44,178 nucleotides of DNA from Photobacterium rosenbergii (GCF_003026455.1 NZ_PYMB01000032.1:1-44178); one strand, 5' to 3'. Counted from the stretch's first letter, positions 33,919 through 43,378 are shown. Translations and numbers: made by a program. Notes: generated from the letters alone by a model not told the origin.

Positions 33919-34470
33919 CTATTGGCTGCCGAGGGGCCATTTACCAAGCTGGAGGTATTGCACACCTTGGCGGCCGTTATGGCTGACTGGTTTGGAAATA
34001 TACAGGCCAAAACTGTTGAAGTGAAAGTCTATTTTGCCAACCTGTGGCAATGGTTCGGGGCGTTTTGCTACGGATTTGGCAAGGGTGACATGGGGTTTGT
34101 AGGGGCGTGATTCTTGCTCCAAGCCACAATGAAGGGCCAATGCTTTGAGTTGCTGCGCCAGTGTCAGCAATGCCTGCGGCGGCTTATCTGGCGCAACCCA
34201 GATGACCTTGCTGCGTTTCCAGTAGCCCAATGTATCTAAATTTAAAGAGAAAGCCGGTGGCGGCGTTAGTTGTCCGGCAGTTGCCACAACCTTTGCTGCC
34301 TGCTCGTCAGTCACCATACCGAGAAACGCTAGCGTTATATGGAGGTTGTCGGTGATGACTGGGCGGCCGAATATACCGCATTGTGCCGAAAGCCTAGCGA
34401 GGTGTTGAAAGTCATCGCTGCTGCTATCGGGCGATAATGCAAAGAACAGGCGCTGTTTTTTCTCTTTCAT
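33919..34470 (-). CDS. thpR: RNA 2',3'-cyclic phosphodiesterase
   Basis: A 183-residue protein of the 2H (LigT/ThpR) phosphoesterase family, which opens 2',3'-cyclic phosphates at RNA ends. Both catalytic H-x-T-x motifs are present: HITLAFLG (~43) and HVTLAKS (~125). The frame runs on upstream to 34677, but that part overlaps hrpB and adds no family-like sequence; the ATG at 34470 (MKEKKQRLFFAL) matches the family start. No clear ribosome-binding site is seen. It is divergent from hrpB and lies upstream of sfsA, as in E. coli. Confidence 0.9.
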   Translation of the reverse strand: MKEKKQRLFFALSPDSSSDDFQHLARLSAQCGIFGRPVITDNLHITLAFLGMVTDEQAAKVVATAGQLTPPPAFSLNLDTLGYWKRSKVIWVAPDKPPQALLTLAQQLKALALHCGLEQESRPYKPHVTLAKSVAKRPEPLPQVGKIDFHFNSFGLYISKPVSHNGRQGVQYLQLGKWPLGSQ

Positions 34471-34528
34471 ATGATTAAGTAAGCTACAATGGCCAAGCCT
34501 AAATTGAATATGACACAAGGTGTTCCCA

Positions 34529-36994
34529 TTGTCACAACTGCCTATTGATGACGTGCTCCCTGCACTGCAGACCCAACTCGATGCCCGCGCACAACTGATC
34601 CTCAAAGCCCCTCCCGGGGCCGGTAAATCAACCCGCTTGCCTTTGGTTTTGCTACAGCAGGAGGCAGTTGCTGGCAAGATAGTGATGCTCGAGCCGCGCC
34701 GCCTGGCAGCCCGGAATATTGCCCGTTACCTTGCCTCACAACTCGGTGAGCAAGTGGGAGAGACGGTAGGTTTAAGGGTTAGGGGGGAAACCCGTGTCAG
34801 TAACAAGACCAAGTTGGAAATTGTTACCGAGGGGGTCATGACCCGGATGTTGCAGCAAGATCCTGAGCTGACCGGGATCGACCTGTTGATCTTCGATGAA
34901 TTTCACGAACGCAGTATCCATGCTGATACCTCACTGGCGCTGGCGCTGGAGGTGCAAGAAGCATTGCGTGATGACCTCAAGTTGCTGGTGATGTCGGCCA
35001 CGCTGGATGCGGATGCCCTGACAGGGCTACTGCCTGAAGCCGGTTACATTGAGTCTGAAGGTCGTAGTTTCCCCGTTGAATTACGGTACAAGAAGCTGGC
35101 GGAAAATACCCACCTTATTGACGCGACAGCAAGAGAGGTATCAACACTGCTGGCTTCGGAGTCTGGTTCGATGTTGGTCTTCTTGCCGGGGGCGGGGGAG
35201 ATCCGCCGTTTAGCAGAGCAACTGGAAGGGCATCTCGGCAATGATGTGCTGGTGTGCCCTCTCTATGGCCAGTTGACCGGCAACCAGCAACAGCAGGCCA
35301 TTACGCCTGCACCGAAAGGCAAGCGTAAGGTGGTGTTGGCGACCAATATTGCCGAAACCAGTTTGACCATCGAGGGGATCAGGATGGTGGTGGACTGTGG
35401 TTTGGAGCGCATCGCCCAGTGGGACCCGAAAACAGGGATCAGCCGCTTGGAGTCGGTCCGTATAGCCCGTTCTTCTGCCGAGCAGCGGGCAGGCCGTGCC
35501 GGCCGCTTGGAGCCGGGGATCTGCTTGCGCCTATACAGCGAGGACATGTTGGCTCGTCAACCAGCAACGCCTCAGCCGGAGATATTGCGGGCTGATCTGA
35601 CTTCGCTCGCGATGGAATTAGCCCAATGGGGCTGTCAGTCTGCCGCTGATCTACATTGGCTGGACTTACCGCCTGTACCTGCCTTGAAGCAAGCCCATGC
35701 GCTACTGGAAGGCCTAGGTGCTATGGACGAAGGTGGTAGGCTGACCGAGATGGGCAGCGCGATACAAAAACTGGGTGTTGAACCCCGCCATGCTGCGATG
35801 TTGTTGTTGGCCCAAAAACACGGGAACAAGGCAATGACGACTGCCGCGTTGCTGGTTGCCCTGCTGGAAGAACCGCCTCGGGGCAATAATAATCCGGACT
35901 TACACTTCCAGCTTAATTTGGTTGAAAGTGGCAAACAGGCAAGGAGCAAGGCTTACCTGCAGCGGGCATCACAGCATTTGGCAAAATTGGGTGCCAGCAA
36001 GGCTGCAATTAAAGTTGCTGGTGAATGGGTAGCCCCTTTGTTGGCTGCAGGCTTCCCTGACCGTATCGCTCTCTCTCGCGGCAAAGACAGCCGCTATCAG
36101 CTTGCTAATGGCCAAGGGGCTATGATGATGCCGGATGAACCGCTGGCTGACGAAGAGTTGCTGGTGGTGGCTGATATTATCAAAACCCGCCAAGGGGACA
36201 GTAGGATATTTTCAGCTGTTCCAGCTCAGTTATCTGAATTGCAAGACACACTGCCACACCTGTTTGTTTGGCGTGAATGGCTCGATTGGGATGATAAGAA
36301 AGGCCGCCTGACTGCAGAGAAGCACTTGTGCTGTGGCAAGCTAATACTTGAACGCCAGTTGATGGGGGAGCCTGACCCGGCCAAGGCCAGCGAAGCTTTA
36401 CTCAATGCAGTCCAGCGCAAGGGGCTGGGCATTCTGCCGTGGAACAAGAATAGCGAAGGGGTGCTGAATCGCGCCCGCTGCGCTGCCGAATGGCTGCCAG
36501 AGTTGGATTTACCTGCGATGGGTGATGAGGCACTGCTAGCCGCGGCGGATGAATGGCTGCTGCCATACATGAACGGGATGAAAACCCTCAAGGCCCTTGA
36601 ACGGGTTGATCTGCTGGCAGCACTGGAAGCACGATTGGGGTGGGATAAAAAACAGCTGCTTGATCAGGCGCTGCCGACCCATTACAGCGTACCGACAGGC
36701 TCACGCTATGCCATTCGCTATCAACCCGGGCAATATCCGGTGCTGGCCGTGAAATTACAGGAAATGTTTGGTGAGAAAGCCTCACCGATGATTGCCAACG
36801 GCAAGGTGGCGGTGGTGCTTGAGTTGCTGTCGCCGGCTCAGCGGCCATTACAAATTACCCGTGATTTGGCAGCCTTTTGGCAAGGAGCTTACCGCGAGGT
36901 GCAAAAAGAGATGAAAGGGCGTTACCCTAAACACCCGTGGCCGGATGATCCTGCGAACCATGAGCCGACCAAAAAAACCAAGAAATACATGTAG
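34529..36994 (+). CDS. hrpB: ATP-dependent RNA helicase HrpB
   Basis: A DEAH-box RNA helicase of ~821 residues (E. coli HrpB 809). Motifs: Walker A GAGKST, DEFHER (the DEAH box variant), SATLD, TNIAETSLTI and QRAGRAGR, then the HA2 domain and the HrpB C-terminal domain (KHPWPDDP near the end). Its cell role is poorly known. The frame starts with GTG at 34520, but AAGG at 34517-34520 overlaps that codon and fits a TTG at 34529; the E. coli protein starts M-S-x-L-P, like the TTG start here (L-S-Q-L-P). mrcB follows after six bases. Confidence 0.94.
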   Translation: MSQLPIDDVLPALQTQLDARAQLILKAPPGAGKSTRLPLVLLQQEAVAGKIVMLEPRRLAARNIARYLASQLGEQVGETVGLRVRGETRVSNKTKLEIVTEGVMTRMLQQDPELTGIDLLIFDEFHERSIHADTSLALALEVQEALRDDLKLLVMSATLDADALTGLLPEAGYIESEGRSFPVELRYKKLAENTHLIDATAREVSTLLASESGSMLVFLPGAGEIRRLAEQLEGHLGNDVLVCPLYGQLTGNQQQQAITPAPKGKRKVVLATNIAETSLTIEGIRMVVDCGLERIAQWDPKTGISRLESVRIARSSAEQRAGRAGRLEPGICLRLYSEDMLARQPATPQPEILRADLTSLAMELAQWGCQSAADLHWLDLPPVPALKQAHALLEGLGAMDEGGRLTEMGSAIQKLGVEPRHAAMLLLAQKHGNKAMTTAALLVALLEEPPRGNNNPDLHFQLNLVESGKQARSKAYLQRASQHLAKLGASKAAIKVAGEWVAPLLAAGFPDRIALSRGKDSRYQLANGQGAMMMPDEPLADEELLVVADIIKTRQGDSRIFSAVPAQLSELQDTLPHLFVWREWLDWDDKKGRLTAEKHLCCGKLILERQLMGEPDPAKASEALLNAVQRKGLGILPWNKNSEGVLNRARCAAEWLPELDLPAMGDEALLAAADEWLLPYMNGMKTLKALERVDLLAALEARLGWDKKQLLDQALPTHYSVPTGSRYAIRYQPGQYPVLAVKLQEMFGEKASPMIANGKVAVVLELLSPAQRPLQITRDLAAFWQGAYREVQKEMKGRYPKHPWPDDPANHEPTKKTKKYM

Positions 36995-37000
36995 AAATAG

Positions 37001-39493
37001 ATGATCATGATGACAGAGCAAGCAAGGCGTTCGGTGGCTTCAGCACCAAAACAGCAGGCTCCCAAAAAGCCGGCACCCAAGAAGCCCGCAGCGGACAAGG
37101 ACGGTACCAAGAAACCGGTACGCAAGCGTAAACCGGCTGCGGCAAGCAAGGCTAAGGCAACTACTAAGAAACGTCCGGCCAAATCGACCCGGAGCCGTAA
37201 AAAGAGCCCCAAGGGGAAACGGCAGGGGCTGCCGGGCTGGTTCAAGTGGCTGCTTGGTTTTGGCCTGAAGTTATCTGTTGCCATCCTTGCGGTACTGCTG
37301 GTGGTTGGTATCTACCTCGATAATATTGTCCGTGACCGTTTTGATGGGCAATTATGGAGTTTGCCCGCGGTTGTATATGGCCGGGTGCTGGACCTGCAAC
37401 CGGGACAGGCTATTACGTTGGAGGAAGTCCGGCGCGAGCTGGATGTCTTGCAATACCATAAAGTACGAACGCCACAACGCAACGGTGAGTATTCATCGTC
37501 TTCGACCCGTATAGAGTTGATCCGTCGCCCGTTCGACTTTTCCGACGGCTACGAGGCAGCGCGGCATATCATGCTGACCTTTGATGGCAGCGAGCTGAAA
37601 AGTATTCAGGAGGCTGGCTCCAAGCGTCAGCTTGGCTATTTGCGGATAGAGCCAAAGATGCTGGGGATGCTGGAAACCGGAGAGAGCGAACAGCGCTTAT
37701 TCCTCCCGCGGGAGCAGTTCCCTGAAGTGCTGGTTGATGCCTTGCTGGTGACAGAAGATCGGGATTTCTACCACCACGATGGTGTTTCGCCTCTGGCGAT
37801 TGCCCGCGCTATGGTGGTCAACTTGAAGGCGGGTAGGACAGTGCAAGGAGGGAGTACCCTAACCCAGCAACTTGCCAAGAACATGTTCCTCTCACGTGAG
37901 CGCTCGTTGTGGCGGAAGGTGAGGGAAGCTTATATCGCCATCATCCTCGATTACCGCTACACCAAAGATCAAATTCTCGAAGCCTACCTCAACGAGATTT
38001 ACCTTGGGCAAAATGGCGGCAAGGAAGTCCATGGCTTTGGCCTGGGGGCGAGGCTGTACTTTGGCCGTCCGCTGCAGGAGCTGAGGATTGACCAGCAGGC
38101 ATTGTTGGTAGCGATGGCAAAAGGTCCTTCTTACTACAACCCATGGCGCAACCCTGAGCGTGCCAAACAGCGCCGTGACCTTGTCCTCAGGCTGATGATG
38201 GACAACGGCACCCTATCTGGGGAGGATTATGAACTGGCTGCCTCTAGGCCGCTGGATGTCCAGTCCCGGCCAATGATTGCCCGCCGCCAGCCAGCCTACT
38301 TCCAGCAGCTACGCCGTGAATTGCAGCAGCGGGTTGGTAATAATTACACGCCAGGTGTTGGTTTGCGTATCTTCAGTACCTTAGATCCCCTATCGCAGAA
38401 AGAAGCCGAAGAAGCGGTGGTTAGTATGGTGCCTAAGCTGAAGCAAAAGGCAGGTGTTGGACTTGAAACCGCTTTGGTAGCAGCCGATCGAAGAACTGGT
38501 GAAATTAGGGCGATGATTGGTGGCAGTAACCCGGGCTATGCCGGTTTTAACCGGGCATTGGATGCCAGCCGCCAGATCGGCTCTTTGGTCAAGCCAGCGG
38601 TGTACCTGGCGGCATTGCGCCATCCTGAGACGTTTTCGCTTGCCACTACAGTTGAAGATAAACCCATCATGCTCAGTGGTAGCAAGGGGAAAAACTGGCA
38701 GCCACGTAACTATGACCGCAAGTTCCGGGGAGAAGTGCCGCTGTATTACGCACTGGCAAAATCTCTCAACGTCCCAACGGTTAACTTGGGGATGCAGGTT
38801 GGGCTTGATGAAGTGATTGATACCATGGTCGATCTTGGCGTTGATCGCGGTGAAGTGCCTAAGCTACCTTCTATCCTGCTGGGAGCCTTCACGCTGACAC
38901 CGTTTGAAGTGACTCAGATGTACCAGTCGGTTGCCAGTGGTGGGCTCAAGGCTGACCTGACAGCGTTGAGGGCCGTTGTTGACCAGCAAGGCAACCAACT
39001 TTACCAGTGGATGCCAAGGGCTAGCCAGGCTGTCCCTGAGCAAGCGGCTTGGTTGACCACCTACGGCATGAAGAATGTGGTTTCACAAGGGACTGCACGT
39101 TTCCTTCAACCACAATTTGGCTGGGCAGCCTTGGCCGGCAAGACAGGTACCACAGATAAGAACCGTGATAGTTGGTATGTCGGTGCCGATGGCCGAGAAG
39201 TGGTCACGGTTTGGGTTGGCCGGGATGACAATAAACCGGTTAACCTGACAGGATCGGCAGGTGCGTTGCGTTTGTATGGTGATTACCTCAAACGTCGCCA
39301 ACCAGAGCGCTTGGCACTGCAATGGCCGCAGAAGCTGACGACAGCCAAGTTCAGCCAGATGCCAAATGGTACCTTGGTGAGGGACTGTGCGGGCCAGCAT
39401 TCGCTGCCAATGTGGGATCAGGATGGCTCGGTTAAGGGTTATTGCGACGGCAGCAAGCCTGAAGGTTGGATCAAAGAGATGTTTAGCTGGTAA
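37001..39493 (+). CDS. mrcB: Penicillin-binding protein 1b
   Basis: A bifunctional peptidoglycan synthase of ~830 residues. A long Lys/Pro/Ala-rich cytoplasmic tail (~80 residues) is followed by one membrane helix (~85-108), a UB2H domain, the glycosyltransferase domain (Glu252 in TEDRDFYHHDG; QGGSTLTQQLAKN) and the transpeptidase domain (Ser528-x-x-Lys531 in GSLVKP; SLN; KTGTT). It ends in WIKEMFSW. Starts at 37001, 37007 and 37010 are all possible; no ribosome-binding site decides. It lies 6 bases after hrpB, as in E. coli. Confidence 0.94.
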   Translation: MIMMTEQARRSVASAPKQQAPKKPAPKKPAADKDGTKKPVRKRKPAAASKAKATTKKRPAKSTRSRKKSPKGKRQGLPGWFKWLLGFGLKLSVAILAVLLVVGIYLDNIVRDRFDGQLWSLPAVVYGRVLDLQPGQAITLEEVRRELDVLQYHKVRTPQRNGEYSSSSTRIELIRRPFDFSDGYEAARHIMLTFDGSELKSIQEAGSKRQLGYLRIEPKMLGMLETGESEQRLFLPREQFPEVLVDALLVTEDRDFYHHDGVSPLAIARAMVVNLKAGRTVQGGSTLTQQLAKNMFLSRERSLWRKVREAYIAIILDYRYTKDQILEAYLNEIYLGQNGGKEVHGFGLGARLYFGRPLQELRIDQQALLVAMAKGPSYYNPWRNPERAKQRRDLVLRLMMDNGTLSGEDYELAASRPLDVQSRPMIARRQPAYFQQLRRELQQRVGNNYTPGVGLRIFSTLDPLSQKEAEEAVVSMVPKLKQKAGVGLETALVAADRRTGEIRAMIGGSNPGYAGFNRALDASRQIGSLVKPAVYLAALRHPETFSLATTVEDKPIMLSGSKGKNWQPRNYDRKFRGEVPLYYALAKSLNVPTVNLGMQVGLDEVIDTMVDLGVDRGEVPKLPSILLGAFTLTPFEVTQMYQSVASGGLKADLTALRAVVDQQGNQLYQWMPRASQAVPEQAAWLTTYGMKNVVSQGTARFLQPQFGWAALAGKTGTTDKNRDSWYVGADGREVVTVWVGRDDNKPVNLTGSAGALRLYGDYLKRRQPERLALQWPQKLTTAKFSQMPNGTLVRDCAGQHSLPMWDQDGSVKGYCDGSKPEGWIKEMFSW

Positions 39494-39518
39494 GCCGATT
39501 GGCTGATAGCTTTAAATC

Positions 39519-39558
39519 AAAACGCCCCTGTTTCGGACTTCCGTGACAGGGGCGTTTT
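39519..39558. terminator. Bidirectional terminator, mrcB / HD-GYP gene
   Basis: AAAACGCCCCTGT and ACAGGGGCGTTTT form a 13-bp stem; the loop holds a smaller CGGA/TCCG stem. TTTTATTTTT follows on the plus strand. It separates the convergent genes. Confidence 0.9.
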
Positions 39559-39575
39559 ATTTTTCTAGAGGGAAG

Positions 39576-40832
39576 TTAGTCATCGGGATCGAAGTAGAAA
39601 GAGATCCGGCTGCGAGGATTGAGGTAAGCATGGACTTTATCCGGCAGCTTACTTGGGTGGATAACCTGTTCGATGCACAAGTGACTCTCTTCCAAGTCAA
39701 TGATCGGTGCTTCGTTTGACGGAACCGTTGGGTCATAAAGCAAGATATTGGGCGTCAGTAGGCTCTCTGAGTTGACCGAAATCACCAGCCCCAGTTGTTG
39801 GTTTGAAAGTTGGACCACGCTACCAGGTGGGTAGACACCAAGTAACCGGATAAGCAGCGCCAGATAATCATTGTTGTATTGTTCTTTTTTGTGCTTGAAC
39901 AAGTAGGAGAGGGCGCTGTACGGGATCCTCGCTTTCGCTGGGTCCTGGGGGTGACAGAGATTGTCGTAGGCATTGACCACCGCAACAAGCTGAGCTTTGG
40001 GATCGATCTGTTCTGCAGTGAGCTGTTTAGGGTAGCCGCTACCGTCAAGCAGTTCATGGTGCTGGCTAAGGATAGGTTTGGCCTGCTCGGGGAAACTATC
40101 TGATAAGTTGGCTAAATCGACGCTGTACTTCGGGTGGAGCTTTAAATAGTTCTCTTCTGGCTCGGTGAGTGGTGTTGTCTTGCGGATAATGGCGGTCGGC
40201 ACCTTAAGTTTGCCCATATCATGGAATAGGGCGCCGATAGCGATAGTTTTGATGTCTTTTCCATCCATACCACTGGAGCGGGCCAGCATCATTGACATGA
40301 TGGCGACATTGAGTGAATGGCTGTAGATATCTTCGTTCTCACTGCCCTCGTTCATCAAGTGCAGGGCAACATTGTCAGATTCAAGCAGGGCGTCGACCAT
40401 CTCTTCGACCAGCATCTCTGCCTCTTTAACGGCCGTGACCGGGCGGCTTTTGATCTTTCCTACTATCGAGCGTAGTTGTGCCATCGAACGGGAGAAGTTT
40501 TTTTCACAACGTTGCAGTTTGCGCTTGTAGCTCTTCAGCTTCTCTATACGGCCTTGTTTCTCTTTCCATAGCTTATCTGCTTGCTGGTCGAGGAAACGGC
40601 TCTCATGCTCGCTGATAGCCTCCAGGGCATTGTCTGGATCAAGGGGTTGAGACTCACTCTTTTCAGGGATCAGGAAGACATGCTTAATCCCTAGGTTTTT
40701 AATCAGCCTAATTTGCTGGTTATCTTTGATTTTGAAATGGTTTAGCAGGAAAGGGTGATCGGTCCATTGCACAGGCAGCTTGATATACAGGCCTTCGGTT
40801 AAGCGCTCTACAGAAAGTTTGATACTGGCCAT
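39576..40832 (-). CDS. HD-GYP cyclic-di-GMP phosphodiesterase
   Basis: A 418-residue protein with an N-terminal DUF3391-type domain (MASIKLSVERLTEGLYIKL), a coiled-coil part (~75-110) and an HD-GYP domain. The HD residues are in GALFHDMGKLKVP (~202-214), the metal-binding HHE in SQHHELLDGSGYP (~257-269), where GYP is intact. This suggests real activity, hydrolysing c-di-GMP, a signal that lowers motility and raises biofilm in this family. No sensor or membrane domain is seen. The gene is upstream of a tRNA terminator (40937-40965) and convergent with mrcB. Confidence 0.93.
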   Translation of the reverse strand: MASIKLSVERLTEGLYIKLPVQWTDHPFLLNHFKIKDNQQIRLIKNLGIKHVFLIPEKSESQPLDPDNALEAISEHESRFLDQQADKLWKEKQGRIEKLKSYKRKLQRCEKNFSRSMAQLRSIVGKIKSRPVTAVKEAEMLVEEMVDALLESDNVALHLMNEGSENEDIYSHSLNVAIMSMMLARSSGMDGKDIKTIAIGALFHDMGKLKVPTAIIRKTTPLTEPEENYLKLHPKYSVDLANLSDSFPEQAKPILSQHHELLDGSGYPKQLTAEQIDPKAQLVAVVNAYDNLCHPQDPAKARIPYSALSYLFKHKKEQYNNDYLALLIRLLGVYPPGSVVQLSNQQLGLVISVNSESLLTPNILLYDPTVPSNEAPIIDLEESHLCIEQVIHPSKLPDKVHAYLNPRSRISFYFDPDD

Positions 40833-40936
40833 GACGTCCGTGCAACGTATTGAAAATAGAGTGCAATTCTACCTAACCGAGTATATTTTCCCAATATGAC
40901 CAAGGTTGCGTAATGTTTTGGAGGTAAACGACAGGC

Positions 40937-40965
40937 GAAAAAAAACCTCATCAAAGATGAGGTTT
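40937..40965 (-). terminator. Terminator of tRNA operon 1
   Basis: On the minus strand AAACCTCATC and GATGAGGTTT (10 bp, loop of three) are followed by eight T residues. It lies 7 bases after the first tRNA-Thr. Confidence 0.94.
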
Positions 40966-40972
40966 CAAAGGA

Positions 40973-41048
<76 letters not shown>

Positions 41049-41092
41049 AATTTATTCTTATTATTCAAGCTAATGAAAGCTTAAATTGAAAG

Positions 41093-41168
41093 TGGCTCCC
41101 CCTGCGGGACTCGAACCTGCGACATACGGATTAACAGTCCGCCGTTCTACCAACTGAACTAAGGGGGA
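41093..41168 (-). tRNA. tRNA-Asn (GTT), copy 1
   Basis: 76 bases, CCA encoded, acceptor TCCCCCT with AGGGGGA, anticodon loop CTGTTAA (GTT). Same sequence as the other Asn copies. Confidence 0.97.
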
Positions 41169-41218
41169 ATTATCTTTTTTACATCATGTTGCTTATTTCA
41201 AGCACCACAATCGAAATA

Positions 41219-41294
41219 TGGTGCCTCGAGGCGGAATCGAACCACCGACACGAGGATTTTCAATCCTCTGCTCTACCGACTGAGCTATCGAGGC
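41219..41294 (-). tRNA. tRNA-Phe (GAA), copy 1
   Basis: 76 bases, CCA encoded, acceptor GCCTCGA with TCGAGGC, anticodon loop TTGAAAA (GAA). Confidence 0.97.
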
Positions 41295-41346
41295 AAAGCA
41301 AGAGCGGTTAAGACTCTGCTTGCACTTACCGAGGTAAGTAAATAAA

Positions 41347-41422
<76 letters not shown>

Positions 41423-41432
41423 ACACTTAAAG

Positions 41433-41555
41433 TGGCTCCCCCTGCGTGACTCAACGCGGGCGGCTAGCTCTGAGACAATTACTCGGTACGAGTAACGTCG
41501 CAGCCTACAGCTAGAATCCAAGTTTAAGTCATTGACCTAAAGCGTGGACCAAATT
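41433..41555 (-). repeat. tRNA-Asn-derived element, copy 1
   Basis: The plus-strand left end (41433-41452) repeats the tRNA-Asn 3' end with single changes (CTGCGTGACTC for CTGCGGGACTC). The rest (~100 bases) is not tRNA. On the transcribed strand it folds a hairpin TTACTCG-TAC-CGAGTAA. It sits between Thr2 and Asn2. Copy 2 is nearly identical and copy 3 is related. Confidence 0.8.
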
Positions 41556-41631
41556 TGGCTCCCCCTGCGGGACTCGAACCTGCGACATACGGATTAACAG
41601 TCCGCCGTTCTACCAACTGAACTAAGGGGGA
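41556..41631 (-). tRNA. tRNA-Asn (GTT), copy 2
   Basis: Identical to copy 1 of tRNA-Asn; the element follows directly. Confidence 0.97.
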
Positions 41632-41679
41632 ATTATCTTTTTACATCATGTTGCTTATTTCAAGCACCATAACTGAATA

Positions 41680-41755
41680 TGGTGCCTCGAGGCGGAATCG
41701 AACCACCGACACGAGGATTTTCAATCCTCTGCTCTACCGACTGAGCTATCGAGGC
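41680..41755 (-). tRNA. tRNA-Phe (GAA), copy 2
   Basis: Identical to tRNA-Phe copy 1, with a similar Asn-Phe spacer. Confidence 0.97.
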
Positions 41756-41807
41756 AAAAGCAAGAGCGGTTAAGACTCTGCTTGCACTTACCGAAGTAAG
41801 GAATAAA

Positions 41808-41883
<76 letters not shown>

Positions 41884-41892
41884 ACACTAAAT

Positions 41893-42015
41893 TTGCTTCC
41901 CCTGCGTGACTCAACGCGGGCGGCTAGCTCTGAGACAATTACTCGGTACGAGTAACGTCGCAGCTTACAGCTAGAATCCAAGTCTAAGTCATTGACTTAA
42001 ATCGTGGACCAAATT
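41893..42015 (-). repeat. tRNA-Asn-derived element, copy 2
   Basis: Differs from copy 1 at only a few positions over ~123 bases; its tRNA-like end is more worn (TTGCTTCCCC for TGGCTCCCCC). The hairpin TTACTCG-TAC-CGAGTAA is kept exactly. A second palindrome TAAGTCA-T-TGACTTA is perfect here but has one mismatch in copy 1. Confidence 0.8.
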
Positions 42016-42091
42016 TGGCTCCCCCTGCGGGACTCGAACCTGCGACATACGGATTAACAGTCCGCCGTTCTACCAACTGAACTAAGGGGGA
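42016..42091 (-). tRNA. tRNA-Asn (GTT), copy 3
   Basis: Identical to the other tRNA-Asn copies. Confidence 0.97.
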
Positions 42092-42136
42092 ATTATCTTT
42101 TAAATCATGTTGCTATCAAGCACCACAATATGAATA

Positions 42137-42212
42137 TGGTGCCTCGAGGCGGAATCGAACCACCGACACGAGGATTTTCAATCCTCTGCTCTACCGACTG
42201 AGCTATCGAGGC
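42137..42212 (-). tRNA. tRNA-Phe (GAA), copy 3
   Basis: First gene of operon 1, about 10 bases after the -10 element. Identical to the other tRNA-Phe copies. Confidence 0.97.
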
Positions 42213-42222
42213 AACGGGGCGC

Positions 42223-42251
42223 ATTAAAAAGGTTTTCGGCCTTTTCGTCAA
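42223..42251 (-). promoter_or_regulatory. Promoter of tRNA operon 1 with GC-rich discriminator
   Basis: -35 TTGACG (42246-42251) and -10 TTTAAT (42223-42228) with a 17-base spacer. The bases after the -10, GCGCCCCG, are a GC-rich discriminator of the type repressed by ppGpp and DksA. A/T-rich sequence upstream could be an UP element. Confidence 0.85.
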
Positions 42252-42345
42252 CGGTTTTTTGAGAAAAATATACTGACTTTGCCTTTTTTGCTCTGATCGC
42301 TCGGTTTTTAAACTTATTGTCAACATTAAACGGCTTGTAGCCATG

Positions 42346-42975
42346 TTATTCGCCATCTAAAAGGGTGCGGTTTTCTCGGTCAAGAGCGCGCGATAGAGCC
42401 GGACGACGACTAACAAATTGTCGGTATTTTTCGAGTTTCAGCGGTAGTTTCTGATCAAACTTGACTGCCCAGTTAAGAGTATGGGCCAGTAAAATGTCTG
42501 CGACCGTCGGAAAGTGCCCCAATAGATACTCATCACCCTTGAGGCGGCTCTCTGCTACTTTCAGGGCTTTTTTGAATTCCCAGGCTGCTACAGCAAGCAT
42601 TTCAGGCAGGCGGATTGACTCCGGCAGGGCGAAGCGGTGTTTCCCCATACTCCAAAGAGGTTGTTCCAACTCGGTAATGACATAACTTATCCACTCATGG
42701 TGGTTGGCAGATTCCGCTGTACCGGGGGCGGGAAGCCAATGATGGCCGTATTTTTCAGCTAGGTAGAGGCAAATTGCCGAAGACTCGCAGATGGTCACTT
42801 CATCGTCAGTCAAACAGGGGACTTTTCCCTGCGGATTTAGGGCTAGGTACTGGGGGGAGCGATGATCATTCTTGGCAAAGTTGACCAGACGGTATTGCCA
42901 GTCGAGACCAAGTTCTTCAAGCAGCCAGGAGACACGGAGCGAGCGGGTACGTGGGTAGCCATAAAGAGTGATCAT
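42346..42975 (-). CDS. Glutathione S-transferase family protein
   Basis: A 209-residue protein with an N-terminal thioredoxin-like GST domain (MITLYGYPRTRSLRVSWLLEELG, then NPQGKVPCLTDDEVTICESSAICLYLAEKY, with the Glu-Ser glutathione site) and a helical C-terminal domain. It would conjugate or reduce substrates with glutathione; the substrate is unknown. AAGGAAGG stands before the ATG. It lies between the two tRNA operons on the same strand, and no terminator follows it before the tRNA promoter, so some read-through into the tRNA genes is possible. Confidence 0.9.
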   Translation of the reverse strand: MITLYGYPRTRSLRVSWLLEELGLDWQYRLVNFAKNDHRSPQYLALNPQGKVPCLTDDEVTICESSAICLYLAEKYGHHWLPAPGTAESANHHEWISYVITELEQPLWSMGKHRFALPESIRLPEMLAVAAWEFKKALKVAESRLKGDEYLLGHFPTVADILLAHTLNWAVKFDQKLPLKLEKYRQFVSRRPALSRALDRENRTLLDGE

Positions 42976-43261
42976 CTTACCTTCCTTGTTTTTTTATTGT
43001 TTGCTGTCATTAAAGTTAGCAAAAAACAAACAGCCTGCATGCTACTGGCCGTGGAAGCGTGGCGAGATATTTCGTTTGTCCTTTTTCAGAGACACTGCTG
43101 CAGGAGGGAGATCGCCGGTGATCAGGTATTGGCGGTATACACCTTACAAAGAGACATAACGGAGTTACCCATGTTCTGGGTGGGAATGTTCAATAGGGTA
43201 TGGGTAGATACGAAAAGCCGCGTGAAATGACGGGGACGCCTAGTTACGGCTTTCTCTAGAT

Positions 43262-43291
43262 AAAAAAAAGCCAAGTCTTTCGACTTGGCTT
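43262..43291 (-). terminator. Final terminator of tRNA operon 2
   Basis: On the minus strand AAGCCAAGTC and GACTTGGCTT (10 bp, GAAA loop) are followed by eight T residues, after element copy 3. Confidence 0.92.
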
Positions 43292-43299
43292 CTTAATGT

Positions 43300-43371
43300 G
43301 TCTCCCCCTGTCGGGACTCAACGTGGCCGACTAGGTCTGAGACAATGGCTTGGCACAAGCCAATCGCAGTT
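43300..43371 (-). repeat. tRNA-Asn-derived element, copy 3 (diverged)
   Basis: It shares with copies 1 and 2 the order tRNA-like end (CTCCCCCTGTCGGGACTC), AACG, CTGAGACAAT, hairpin, TCGCAG on the plus strand. The hairpin here is GGCTTG-GCA-CAAGCC where copies 1 and 2 have TACTCG-GTA-CGAGTA: three of six pairs changed on both sides. It sits after the last tRNA-Asn of operon 2, between two terminators. Confidence 0.75.
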
Positions 43372-43378
43372 AGATACG

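Noticed and set aside
34471..34677. Longer N-terminus of ThpR
   Set aside because: It overlaps hrpB and is not family-like; the ATG at 34470 matches the known start.
42105..42356. Minus-strand frame through tRNA-Phe copy 3
   Set aside because: It reads across a tRNA and its promoter and has no ribosome-binding site or family match.
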